Assembly: GCA_001695595.3 (NCBI GenBank)
Contig: MBPM02000110.1
Span: 121,663 to 185,662 of the forward strand
Length of the DNA: 64,000 bases
DNA from: Plasmopara viticola
Lineage: Eukaryota; Oomycota; Peronosporomycetes; Peronosporales; Peronosporaceae
Direction of reading: 5' to 3'
The notes below the pieces were generated by a model that saw only the letters and a program-made list of their open reading frames with translations, had not been told where the DNA came from and did not search any database. Positions 45,198 to 57,046 of the stretch are shown in pieces; within the stretch, counting starts at the first letter, position 1; each line of letters begins with the position of its first letter. A program made the position numbers and the translations under genes.

Positions 45198-47386
45198 TGT
45201 CGTGAGGAAGTCGTTACAACACCTAGCCATAAGACGTCGGCATGCGAAGCCCCTGATTAGTAGTAGACAACACCTTGGCGAAGCCCAATGCAAATTAAAA
45301 GATACGGTAATACTGGGTGGCGAAAAGCTGCAAGGATCGCTATTTTGACAGTAGTCCCACCAAATTAGTATGTAAGATGTGACGCAGATTGGATTTAACC
45401 CGTGACTTCAAACAGGCGCAATCAGCATATCGGCTATAAATAATTCCAGGAGTAAAAAACTCTTAAAAGCCGAAAAGCCGAAAAGCCTAAAATGGTAAAT
45501 TATGCTAAGGCCGGAAAGACGAAAGGCGGAAAGCAAGCTTAAAAACAGCATTTTGTGTCTATCCCACTCTTTTTTTCTAGCGAAAAAGTCAAGAGGGTCA
45601 TCCTCTCAGCTAATATAGGACCCAATAGTGGCAGTTGCTAAAATGGGTCCAGGGTAACGTTGAGGGTGTAATTAGTAATATTGCTTCGAGTCCTTTACCA
45701 ACGTAAAGAGAACGTGCCGAAGCTTTATTTTGCTGCACCAAGTCTTCATTGTGAAATTTTAGCAGTAAACTGCTGGTGGATTGCAGTCTGACTAGCAACT
45801 CAAGTAATTGCCGCAGTTTGGCACTAGAATGGCCTAAACTTTTGCAGCATATGTCGAGAGAAGTGTTGTATGTGAAGCGCTATAATAGCCTCGACTTGAG
45901 CGATCACTTCGATGATATTGGCTTGAAACTCATGAAAGCGAATATCATTCCTGTGCATCCACAAGCAACGAAGAACCGCAACTCGAACAATGTGAAGAAT
46001 CACAGATAAATTGTAATTGTAACTTGACTTGGCATGGTCGGTTAGTTCAAGTTTGAAATAAAGAACTGACTCCAATCCGAGTGTGGCCCGAAAAAAGCCT
46101 CGAAAAGCATTGAGCCACTTAGAACAAATTTGAGTCGCAAAACCGCACTATCAAATAAGTGTGGGGCAGCTTTTAGAACTCCACAACCTAATGGCAGGTT
46201 CAAACTGCAGCAGTAAGATGCTGAAGACGATAAACGGAAAATAAAGCGTTGTGCCGGAGCCGATAAAGAAGGTCGGAGTAGACTGGCAAGACATGTCGAC
46301 CCAGTCTTTTGTCACGGGCCCACATAGTCGTGTCAGGTCCACCTGAGACGCCGAGTCGAGAAAAGAGCAATGTCAGTGAATCAAATTTCATTACAAATTT
46401 CGAAGTTTTGCCTGATATTTTATAACTATCAAAAGTCCAGGTGTGATGTGCGGCGCAAAACTTCGGCGCTTGGCTAGGCCCTATTGGATAAGAGTCTAGT
46501 GAACGCAGCAGAGAGCCAGCCTTGTCCAAGAAATTGTTGCATGGATGCGCGCTGACAAGCCGCCGGGAGCCAAATTGGTTCAAAAATGTGAAAGGTTTGT
46601 AGCCGTAATAGATGTTGGGCACGCTGTGAATAGTTGCGTCGGCCTAAAACATCCTTGGGCAACTAGTAATTTTACTAAACCCGGTGGCCTTGTAGCTCCG
46701 GCTGGAGTTCTACCACAGTTGCCGTAGGTAATATCCACAGTATTTAGAATGGGCGTGTTTAGCCTGTCAAATTTGACTTGAAGACTTGTAAGTTTTTTGC
46801 GGGATTGAGTATGCCATGTGAAAGTACGAAATGTCACTACGACCCTAAAATTGTCCAGCAATGGAAACGGTGTGAAACCACGTGGTCCGGGCCGATAGAA
46901 ATCGGGGCGTAAAGAATATCATAGTCGTGTCCTTAAGGCGAAATTGCTGTATCGAAAGTTAATATTTGGGTCCGCCCAAGATGGTTAATTAGTCGGCATC
47001 CTGCCAGCTAAAATCACTTAGCATAGCATGTGAAGCTGAAGACTCTTAATGGAGCCTAGAATAGGTGTTAACGTAATCCACCTTGACTGTTTGGGAGGAA
47101 CCACCACTCGCGGGTTAGAGCCTTGTAAGACTTAAAACGACACATGAAGCGTGAAATTAGTCGTGAAAGTTGGTCATGAAAGCCAGTGGACGGAATATAA
47201 CAAACACTGGCCGTGTACCATAGTACAGATAGAATAATCTATTGAAGAATAACAACTTGACCTCGTAAAGTTCTTGCGCGGTGAAGCCATAGCAAACACC
47301 GGTTTCCATTTCCACGAGTAGATGCTGGAGTCGATCAGCATCTTAAAGAGTTGGTCCGTAATAAAGTTTATTGCAGGTATAATTAT

Positions 47387-48348
47387 CTACCACAATAACT
47401 TCCAGTGATAGAAATGTTTTAGTCGTAATAGCTCATTCTTTGCAGTCCAAGATTGGAAAGGAAGAATTACTGTCTTAGCCGTATTAAGACGCATACCAGC
47501 GGCCTCACAAAAGTATCCCACCAAATTTAAGAAGTAACGTAAATCATGAAGGAGTTCGGTGTATTCGCTAACAGCTGTATGGGTCCAATCATCGAGTGAG
47601 TCGGAGTCGCAAATTGAGTGATTATTACTAATTAAGTGGAGACCACATTTTCGTAGACGAACTCGAAAAAAATTAAGCAAAGGCTCAACAAAGAGCACAA
47701 ATAATGGTGGCGATAATGGGTAACACCTGCACCCAGTTCAAATAAGTCAAGTGGTTGGCCATTGTACACCAGAGCAGGTAGAGTACCCGGGAAGAGGATT
47801 CGTATCCAGCGGCAAAATTGGTATAGTGCATAAAAACCATATCAAGTGCGTCCCATACGACACTAACGAAGGCTTTAGCAAAATCTAGCAAAACGACGCC
47901 TTTCTGGGAATTTTCGTCTGCGAATAATTGGGTCAAAGCTTGAAAGCGTAAATGTGCGTGGCGAATATCCCGACCCGGTACAACTCCATATTGGTCTGGG
48001 TGAAGTAGTTTTCCCAATACGGAACCGAGCCTTTGGGCCAAAACTATGGGCTCGATTTTAGCGTTCGCATTAAGTAATGAGAAAGGTCGATAATTACTGG
48101 GAAGTTTCCGATCCATGTATGTAAAGAAACGAGATTTGGACCCTCCGCTGAAATTAAGTCATTTTCTCCCTTTGGAATTGAGCAGCATATATAACTTTGA
48201 ATATTCTGCCCCAGAAGGGTAGGTCTGGCTTGTAGTATTCAGCAGGAAGGTCGTCCGGTCCCGGGATTTTTCCGATTGCCGAGTGTATTAGCGCCCTATA
48301 AAACTCAAAAGCTGTGAAGGGGCTGTCCGAATAAGCTTGATCCGTCAA
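47387..48348 (-). pseudogene. LINE reverse transcriptase remnant
   Basis: Three broken minus frames carry reverse transcriptase signatures in the right order: GKIPGPDDLPAEYYK, YRPFSLLNANAKI, HPDQYGVVPGRDIRHAHLRF, GVVLLDFAKAF (with the first catalytic Asp) and, downstream, GMRLNTAKTVILPF. The YADD catalytic box expected between the last two is not recognisable, so the enzyme is dead. Confidence 0.85.
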
Positions 48349-51300
48349 GGCAAGTCGCGCTTAGTGTCTTGGAGAATTTGCACCAATTTTAAAGGATTCC
48401 ACTTTGGTAGTCTATGACCAAATTCCTCCGAAGGCGAACAGTAAATCCCAGACCAGTACGACAAAGGAGAGGAACAAGTCGACTCTAGGTCTTCGATCGA
48501 ATTGACCGAGATGGGCATCTTGTGAAGAATGACTGGCGGTCTGAAGAAAACTTTAGAGCAGCGCTTAGTGGATTCCAAGTCAAAGGTAAACTTCTACTCG
48601 GACGAATATCAATTTTGTTCATTTAGCCTTTCATTAAGCTGGGTTTTCCCAATAGTAGTATTGTCCGGATGGACTTTAAATGGTTTCTGGGCACGCAGGT
48701 GCTAAACTTTATTTAAAGTTGAAGATTTTTTAGCATCCTCATGCTTTCATTTCTTTTCTTCAGAAACAACTCACGCAGGAATATAGAATCTTTTCGTTCC
48801 CAAAAAGAGTTTGCTAACTCATTTAAGGAGTTGTGCAAATCTCTTGGACTTCAGGCAACTGCATTGCCCAGACTGGGAATTTCCATATGCCCTTTTTTGA
48901 CGGCTTGAAGATTGAACAGCCAAGTCGAAAAGACATTCCGGAATTGTCGCCAAGCCTTTAAAATCGAGGTGAATATCCCAAAATCCGTGTGAAAAAATGA
49001 GAGCTGACAAAAATATAATCAAATTCTTGAACTTGAGTTGGGGCTTGTAAATTTTAGGAGAGCGGGCTTTTGAAGTCACCAAGGGTCGACCAAACGAATT
49101 GGACTCACCCAGTCGAGCAATGCATTTCGCCCTTAACGAAGACTTCTATCGCCGTGTCGTGCTTGATCTAGTTGACTGAAAAGGCGGTACTTAAGTCACT
49201 GAGAAGAATATGGTGACTGTATTCTTCAAATGACGGGCAAATATAAAAATAAAATCAGCCCGATGTCCCGGCTGAACTGGGGCGTATAGTACGTGAATAT
49301 ATGTTATAATCGAGTCAACATTACCCCGAATTAGGAGATACCGGGAGAGGATATCCATAGAAGTGACGTGTCGGCGCGTAACGTCTTGAAGTTGGCATTT
49401 AGGGCAAGAAGGTGTGTATAACAAATCAACACCAGCTTGGCCTGTGAAAGTGCCCATTTCATCTTAAGACCAGGAATTGGATTTAGCCGGGAAGTTGGGC
49501 CCTTTTAAAGCTGTCGACATCCGTAAATTTTGTTTCTTGAATTTCCACCATGTAAAACTTGTCTGAGAAGTAATTTAGGGCTCGTTGTGATACATTGTTA
49601 AAACCATTCGCATTAATTGAGTATGCCTTCAGGGCCCGTTGTACTTTAGGGGTAAATGGAATCCCTTAATTGCCTACTTGCGCAGATACTCAAAAGTTTT
49701 GCGTAGTTCATAGGGAAGTGGCCCAGCCACAATTCGTTCCATCAAGGGTGGGGCAGTGCCGATGCTGCCCCGCACTCAATCTAAGGGGGTCCAAATAGAT
49801 GCTAGGTGCAATAATTTACCGGGCTAGATCGGCCTCAGCCAGTATAAATTTTGACCAAAATTGGTTCTGTCCCGGGCATAATTGACCCAAAAGTGACTGT
49901 AAGTCAAAGTCGGTCTGGTTTGGGTAAAATGCTGAGACGCGGCCGAATATTGACCAACCGGCTGACGATGGGTAGTCACGCGTGCCCAACTCTCGGAGGA
50001 CCGCGTGACCAAAAGCCTTACACTTACATCCACTTCCGAATCGAGTAAAATTTGGTAAAGGCTTGGTGGTGCTTGGACCGTTAAAAGTAGTATGTCCGGG
50101 TCAGTGATTTGGGTATAAGCTCCCAAGAAATCCTCAATGACCGCGCGGGGTTGAGAAAGGGTTAGCTTCTCAACATTGCCTTGGTATACGGCCCCGTTAA
50201 AATATCTCTTCGCTCACTCTCGAGACCGTTACAAAAGACGCCACAGACTGAGGTGGGTTCATAGTTGTGTTTCAGAGAATAATATCTTTGTCCGGCGGAT
50301 TGGGTCCTTTCGAACCTTCACGAAGCCATTCGTAAGAGTTTATAGAGTAAAAAGGCGGATTTTCCCGTTGGGAGGGAGGTCAACGCCGCAATTTCACGGT
50401 CAGGGTGGCAACGGCTCTAAGTACCAAGTTTTTTTGCTCGAAACATGCGCGCAGGCGAGAAATCAGCCGCTGTAATTAATCCCACAGGAAATTTTGGCTC
50501 GCCTTCCTTTGGCCAGACTAATTTTGGTGTAGCCATTATTGTTGGCTCAATGTCTTCCATTAGGAAAACTTTACCCAGCTCTGAGTTAAAGTGATTCCCA
50601 CAATGTGGCTCACATTCCAAATTAGAATCATCACTCATTGCTGAAAGGTCTCTTGAGTCGCTCTCACTGTCACAAGCTGGCGGAATGCTTCCACCATCAT
50701 CTTAATTGCGACTTGGTTCCTCAGGCTCAGAATTTCGATATTGGCCTTTTTTTAATTTCTAAATAGAGGGAGAGACCATTGTAGGCCCTGTTTCGGTGGT
50801 GAACCACCGAATGACCGCAAGCCTGAAAACAGGATTTGTTGAAGCGGAGTCCGCTTATCCAGCATGACTTAGACAAGGGGACTTTTTGGTTAAAATATAC
50901 CCGGCGGCTGCGTGAACGAAGACCACCAACAACATGAGCCGGTGTAATTAACACCAGAACTGTAACCTTTGGACAAACCAGGCTACAAGAAAATTAGATC
51001 GGAAGCGTTCATTAAGTCGGTGCAACTTATACGTGGTAGGCGCTGAAGATCCACATAATACCAGTAACTAAACTTGAAATAAGGTTGAACTTTACATTTG
51101 CGACCGCAAATGGTCACAGTTTCACCACCAAATCTTCGGTACACCTCCCGATTGGTGCACTGAAAACTAATGTCAGCATTACGAATGAGCCTCAAAGTCT
51201 TGAAGTTGGGCCAAGTTAGACGACCACAACAGTGTCTGCGACGTTAAACCGAGCGAAGTATTTTTTTCCGCATCAGAAAAAGTTGACGTGATCTCTAGCC

Positions 51301-51593
51301 GGAATCCACATCGAAAGGCATACTTCGAAAGAGACCTGCTATGGTACTCCAGATAATGCATTGCAACGTTAATCTTGTGGGTTTCGGTCTAGCAACAAAG
51401 CAGCTTCCGCCTTCTCAAAAATAGCGTCAGCCGGAAGCGAAAATTCGGTTTTTGGTGCAGCATTTGTCTTCTCTGGCTTTTCTCAAAACAAAAAAAACAG
51501 TCTGATGCACAAAATGGATTTGTCGTTTGGATACAGATATTTCGTAGTTTGTCGGTATTCCTTTACCATACAAGTCCAAAAAAATCTTAGCGC

Positions 51594-51845
51594 TTACCGA
51601 CCTGCGATTCCCGTATCTTTGTCATGTCGTTTTCTATAACCATCTCTCCGTTTCTTATCAGTATGATTCAAGTGCTTCCATAGCTGCAGAAGAGTGCTGT
51701 CTTTATATTGTGGAAACTTCGAGTCTCTAAAGCTTACAATCTTTGTGGATTGTGTAGATGGAATAAATACATGTGCAGCATGTTTTACTTTTCTATTCGA
51801 GTATGTGGAAGTATCTGTAGCAACTTGGATGACATCATTGGTATA
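51594..51845 (-). pseudogene. Small protein of giant-DNA-virus type (DUF5754-like), relic
   Basis: An open minus frame of about 83 codons without a clear start codon contains SFRDSKFPQYKDSTLL, then WKHLNHTDKKRRDGYRKRHD. From memory this resembles a small uncharacterised protein widespread in nucleocytoplasmic large DNA viruses and related elements, with a conserved HxDKKRRxxYxKRH-like basic motif. It lies only about 20 bp downstream of the S74-type fragment on the same strand, a compact viral-style arrangement. The family name is not checked. Confidence 0.45.
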
Positions 51846-51865
51846 TTAGTACGGTCATTGCTTCA

Positions 51866-52172
51866 CTATAGATTATAATTGAGCTTGTAGACTGTATCTT
51901 CTAGGTTCGCCACTTCATTGATCAGAATGTCAATTTTATATAAAGCTGTTAAAACTCGAATGAAGAAGAGCATTGATTCGACTTCGTGAGAGCGTGTATG
52001 TTCTGCCGGTCTTACTAACGAAGCCATCCTCATCAACATATTCTTGAGCATCAGCATCTACTTCAACCATGATTGACTCACCAAAATTAGTCTTATTTAA
52101 GTCTTGAGCAATGTATCCAAACTTTCTTCCATTGGGATCGTTTTTACAATTGAACTTTTTTGGTTTTAGCAT
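51866..52172 (-). pseudogene. S74-type intramolecular chaperone domain (fibre/spike C-terminus), relic
   Basis: The minus strand reads NGRKFGYIAQDLNKTNFGE, then a VDEDGF stretch and YTLSRSRINALLHS. A frameshift near 51940 follows, then a short coiled coil (LYKIDILINEVANLEDTVYK) ending in a stop at 51866. This is the layout of peptidase S74/endosialidase-type chaperone domains, which trimerise and cleave themselves from the ends of phage and large-virus fibres. The upstream fibre body was not found. It is a relic: the frame is broken and no start is present. Confidence 0.65.
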
Positions 52173-52179
52173 ATTGCTT

Positions 52180-52404
52180 GTCTAGTAACATCAAGCCTGG
52201 AGTTAGTAAAATAGCAGACGTAGCACTTCCTATTGCTGCTACGTTTTAGGAGCTCCTTAAGCAGGTGTAGCTACTCGTGCTGGTCTTAAAACGCTCATCG
52301 GTGTGGGAGTATCAAAGAAAGGTTCAAAGGAATTAAAAAAAAAGATGGCACATCTCCGTAGTCTACGAAAGAAATCATCTGGGGGTTCATTTATTATGTC
52401 ATAG
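52180..52404 (+). pseudogene. Ala-rich then Lys-rich small protein, virus-like relic
   Basis: Plus strand: an Ala/Val-rich piece (PGVSKIADVALPIAATF) and, after a frame change near 52255, AGVATRAGLKTLIGVGVSKK followed by a basic tail ending GGSFIMS and a stop at 52402. The composition suggests a small structural protein, but no family is recognised. Confidence 0.4.
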
Positions 52405-52811
52405 ATATAAACTATGACGAAGTATTTTTTCATCATCTCAGGCTTGTTTCGCTATCTATATATAGTACTGAATTATAGCATCGGACAAAGTGTTTGACTT
52501 CATCGATAAAAGCTTTCGAGGATGCTAAACAGTAACCTCTTACCCTTAAACATCGTATCTCATTTCTCAAATCTATAGTGGCGGAATTTACTCCAGCGCC
52601 TGCAAGATCTATCGTTCTTACATAAAGAGAAGATATGATTAGCTCGCGTAAATGATTCTTCGAGCATTTTGACCCAATATAATCGCTTGTGCCATATTGT
52701 GAAAGCGATAAAAGTAGCTCTGAGGTCAGTCCTCAGCATGACAAAAAATAGATTTGTTCCTCTATAGAAGAAATCTAAACCGCAAAAGATTGGTATCACG
52801 AACGATATCCG

Positions 52812-53885
52812 ATTAACCAAGGAACAGAAAGCTCGCTATCTAACCTAAAGACAAGTCTATGTTAAGAATGATCATGCAATCAAAGAGCTTTTAGAAGAGT
52901 ATGGACTCAAAAGATCGATTACAGAAGATGATATTGCCGGATCCAAAGCAGTTACGGATCGAAAGAATAAGAACTAATTCAATTTTGCAAAAAGATTTCA
53001 ACAAATAGCTATTATAGGACGTTCCACATATCAGCCAGCTACTCGGAATAACTTTGGTTTGATAAGGGTGACGAAGCAAAAGCAGACCGCTCTTAAAGAC
53101 AAAGAATTCAGTTACTATCACATCAATAACAGAAACAAAAAGGCAAATATTTTTATAAACCGATACGAGTATCAAGCATTCTTAGGCCAAGTTACATCAA
53201 ACGTAGATGAGAAAGTGAGAATCACTCTCAAGAACTAAATATTACTGCTAGAGAATATTGTACCTACATATGAATGTCTGTTCTATCACAGCATCTCGTC
53301 AGATCGTCAATCAAACATAGCAATTATCAAACTACTGTTGAACATACAATACCTAGATTTTTTGAACAGATAACAGGTATACCATGACCATATCCGCGAA
53401 ATTGCTCTACAGAAAAGCAATTAGTACAAAGAAGTCACAATCGGCGAGCGCGAAGAAATGCATAAACAGCTTCTACATGCACACTTGACCGGATTAAAGT
53501 ATAATTCACCCTGGAATGTGAGGACTAAGAGAACGTAAAACTTAACCATCTTGAAATTATTTCTCTATACAATATATCAATAAAAATGCAAAACTCAATT
53601 GTAGATGATGCTTTTTCAAAAGGAGACCGTCAAAATTACACACAGCGTACTATCAAGAGAACAAATATAAAATATTAAAACAAAACAGAAGTTATTAGAA
53701 AATAAGATCCTGAGCGGTGGCGTGATTACGCTCGGCAGTTACATGAAGAGAAGATGAACACTCTCCCAAGATTCAATGTGTATGAATCAAGAAGACTCGA
53801 TAAAGCGTCGTGTAAAAGTCATATTCGATTGATCGAAGAACAAAAATCTAAACAATTAATCCTAAATAGGCCCAGCTGGGCCTAG
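52812..53885 (+). pseudogene. Decayed plus-strand genes of unknown family, virus-like tract
   Basis: Long protein-like stretches broken by single stops: LTKEQKARYLT, then AIKELLEEYGLKRSITEDDI (to about 52975), IIGRSTYQPATRNNFGLIRV (to 53238), and a final frame 53712-53885 reading ERWRDYARQLHEEKMNTLPR onward to a TAG stop. The high Lys/Asn/Ile content and AT bias differ from the flanking host genes. No family recognised. Confidence 0.4.
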
Positions 53886-54130
53886 GTAGCAGGAAGATTA
53901 TTTTTTTACATGCTGCTTACCCAGCAGCTCATACTTCTTATCAACCTGCAGGCAGGTTTTAATCTCAGCCTGCGAGTCGATCCGCAGCTCAAATTTTCAA
54001 TTTTGAACTCGCGGACGTCCACCAGCTCGGACACGTGTCCGACCGGGTTCAGATTTTCGTTTTTAAACCTGCTGGACGTCCCGTAGGTTTAGATTTCAAC
54101 CTGCGAAATATGTCGCAGCTCAGATTTTCT
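53867..54130. repeat. Palindrome-rich intergenic stretch
   Basis: Contains a perfect 18-bp palindrome TAGGCCCAGCTGGGCCTA (53867-53884) overlapping the stop codon of the preceding relic frame, and a perfect 16-bp palindrome TCGGACACGTGTCCGA (54027-54042). Between and after them, cagctc and acgtcc words recur. Both palindromes would form hairpins in RNA. Confidence 0.75.
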
Positions 54131-54194
54131 GCTTTTCTTGATGTTTTCTGAGATATCTGCATTTCAAACAAACTTCAAATAGTTTCTATCATCA

Positions 54195-54530
54195 ATAATC
54201 TCGATGAAATCAGAAAAAACGTAATTGCGCTCGCGTTGCTTTATCACTAGACAAATACTATGGAGCAAGCAAACTTGTCAATTGTGGACTAGGATCAATT
54301 CCTGTAGATTACATTCAAAACTGCAAGGATACTATCTTGGGCCGCTATCAAGCTCGGGAGAGATTGTCTGGTCAGAACATGGCTCGCAAAGTGCGTCATA
54401 CGATATTCGATGATTTCTATATTGATATCGACATGGATAGCTGCCACCCAGTACTTACCGTTTGAATGTGTGATGAACTTGGTATTTCGTGTGACTACTT
54501 GCGTGATTATGAAGATAATCACTTGTAAAG
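54195..54530 (+). pseudogene. NCLDV-type D5-like primase/helicase fragment, relic
   Basis: The plus frame reads YYGASKLVNCGLGSIPVDYI onward, with RKVRHTIFDDFYIDIDMDSC and then HPVL, a stop, and CDELGISCDYLRDYEDN, ending in a second stop. The pattern of a conserved R..R.T, then Y(I)DIDM..CHP, then a short C..L.I...L..Y segment recalls the region ahead of the helicase domain in D5-like primase/helicases of large DNA viruses. It is cut by in-frame stops at about 54463 and 54527 and lacks both ends. The assignment is from memory of the motif. Confidence 0.5.
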
Positions 54531-57046
54531 ACAAAAAGTCTCATATTGACTTAGTTGTTGACCTAGGATGTTTGTTGGTGAGGCCACAAATATTGAAAGC
54601 CAGGAATAAAAGAGTGAGACGGTCCTCCGTACTACCCATGCAATGCAATGTGACTCGCCTGCTACCGAATTCCGACGCAAGTCGCAGTCCTATAAGAGGT
54701 CCTCTTACTCTCCAATCAATATATCGATGACATGGAAGATCACGACATTTAAATGGACATTTCTTGGACGATGTAAACCATAGCATCAACCACTTAGCGC
54801 AAAACCATAGCATCAACCACCTAGCGCATCGCCTTCAAGCGCCGCAAGGGCAAGTTGTATAAAGCATACTTGACCGAAAAAAGCCATAGTTTTAGCACGA
54901 CCTGTTGGCGAATATGCTTGCGTTTACCACCGCGATTAATCTTGCGATTGAATCTACTCGACGTCGTGTGGACGAGAAGTAAGAGTAAAAAATGTATGCT
55001 TGCACCTTTCCTTGAGCATTTCTCGCCTTTATCACCATTTACAGAGAAAGTTACTTTGGGATTTGGTGAGCTTACAGGGTGTTACAAACCAAACACTACC
55101 ACATTGAGCAGATTTCTGTAAAACCTGTAAGCTCAATGTACACCTTTTCTCTCTCGGTGGGCTGGATACATATCGCCTCCGAGATGCCAAACCCAGTGCA
55201 GATACCTACGATTCGATCGCGAACACCCATTTTTGGCCAAAAGACCTTCGAAATATTTGTTGTTTTGATTTTAAATCAAAAGACCTTTAATCGTTTTGGT
55301 CGAGCCTGTCCATGGGCTCTCTTTAGTTCTGCTAAGCGGGAAGATTGCTCCATTTTACCAGAAGCAAGTTTATGGTGGTCTTGCAAGCGCCTCTTTTTTC
55401 ATTAACACTACACAAGCAAATGCCACTGGTCTTTACAGTCAAAGAGCTTTGGAAAATGCCGTTCTCACATCTGTATTTATATGGAACAACAACTCTTGCG
55501 CAGCCATGTTTTTTTGCTTAAACTTTCTCTCAGTGGTAGTTGTGGCTATCAGGCCACGGCTTTTGCGGGAATCCCGTATCCATAAAATGTGAGGATAAGA
55601 TAATTATCCGATCCACGATTTTCTATCGCCGGATTGAACTCTGCACAAAATGGTAAAGCAGCGTTGAAGTTGCTTATCTCGTAGTCTAGGACGGCTGCTT
55701 AAAGCGCACAACCTTATAGGTTCTCTCTTGAGTTCAAGATAAAGGTTACGGACACTACAAGCCATCACGTGTCTACTTCTACTCGCATAAATACCAAGGT
55801 AGAGCACAATGGAACCGCTTTGAAGAAGACCCGGGGCAATCAAAGCCTCAGTTTAGACTGTTTGGCCTTATAATTGTAGTATGACTTAGAATAAATGTTG
55901 TGCGCGTCAACACCATCTGAAAACAGTCAAAGTTTTTACACATTCATGTCATCTCGGGACTGTAAGAGGCTTTATAAAACGATGTTTCATTCTGCCCGTA
56001 AACACTGAGCTTACTTTTACAAACACTCTCCATGCCTGTCAGCAATGGAGCTCTCTGTTTCTTCCACGCAAATCGATTTTTTTTGTTATTTCCGAAAGAA
56101 TGCCTCTTGATACAAAATAGGCTTCGCCTACTCTTCTCAAAGTCAACTGATTTTGCTTTTTAACTTCAAAACCACTTGTGGTTTAACGACTTAACCGTTA
56201 CTCAGGTCTACTCTTCCATTAATAAGGCCGGCCATGTAGAGCTTCTCGAGTCATCAGCTTTTAATCCATAAGAATAAGCACTTGTGTTTCAAAGGGCTAA
56301 AGCTTTTCCAACGTGAATAAGTCAAATTAAATTAATGGGTGTTAAGCCTGTAGATGCCTTACTCATTTTCCTCGAGTGACTCAGCGATAAATCATAGCTT
56401 ATCGGCTTACGAAGATGGCTCCTTGGCGCACACACTACACAGAGTACCTTCCACAAAACGATCGGTTCTTTGCTTTTGACCGTTTGTTTAAGAATGGTCT
56501 GCTATGGACATACGCGAGCGGATTAAAACAGCATTCGCTTATGCACAGAAGTGATCTGCGGATCCTCTTTCGGCACCATCGTGTCCGGAAGGTGAATATA
56601 TACAGTATCGCAAACAGCTTTACTGTTTGTTCCTCAATTATATTAGCTGGATTTGGTGTCAAATTTACCGTCTTGGTCTTGATTCAGACGACTGCTATTG
56701 ATAGTAACATGTGTCCTCAGGAGTCTGGACTCAGGTCGCTGTCATTTGGAACAACGACTCGAGCCGGTTCTGTTAAAGTCCTCTGTTAACAAAACAGAGT
56801 TTACCCACTCATACCGATGTTATTGCAATCGCTGTCGAGATAGTTCGCCTTAAGCATTTTTGTTCGTGATGAAGAAAAGCACTACGAGCTTGTGACTGGC
56901 ATCATTTTTGTGTGCCTGCAGTCAATAGAGGTGTACGTTTTCTTGGCTTTTACGTGAACCTGTCAAATATAATAAAGCTTCCCCCCATGTTTCCATCACA
57001 TTTTTAGTGTGGTACTCGAATTTGATCATCATTAAATCTTGGCGCA
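54531..57046. other. Accessory tract without recognised genes
   Basis: Short open frames only (for example 55296-55592 and 56415-56789, plus), none with a recognised domain. The 26-27-bp tandem repeat at 54775-54827 is the one clear structure. The region may hold older transposon debris. The right end carries the promoter of the KNL2-like gene. Confidence 0.4.
54775..54827. repeat. Two tandem 26-27-bp units
   Basis: The sequence aaaccatagcatcaaccac followed by t or c and tagcgc occurs twice in direct succession, differing by one substitution and one A. Confidence 0.9.

Larger units (their letters stand above)
45039..51450 (-). mobile_element. Degraded non-LTR retrotransposon (LINE, Tx1/L1-like)
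   Basis: Parts in minus-strand order from right to left: an ORF1-like region (about 50400-51360) with a decayed zinc-knuckle (CFQACGHSVVHH); an endonuclease-like fragment (about 49190-49460, IRGNVDSIITYIHVLYAP); reverse transcriptase (48348-47387); and a C-terminal region (46200-46622) with LGRHVLPVYSDLLYRLRHNA. All frames are broken many times. The length of about 6.4 kb fits a nearly full-length LINE. The 10-mer tttggtgcag is present on both flanks (45029-45038 and 51451-51460) and may be the target-site duplication. Confidence 0.75.

Noticed and set aside
55296..56789. Plus-strand frames 55296-55592 and 56415-56789 as possible secreted effectors
   Set aside because: No signal peptide, RXLR or LFLAK motif could be seen.
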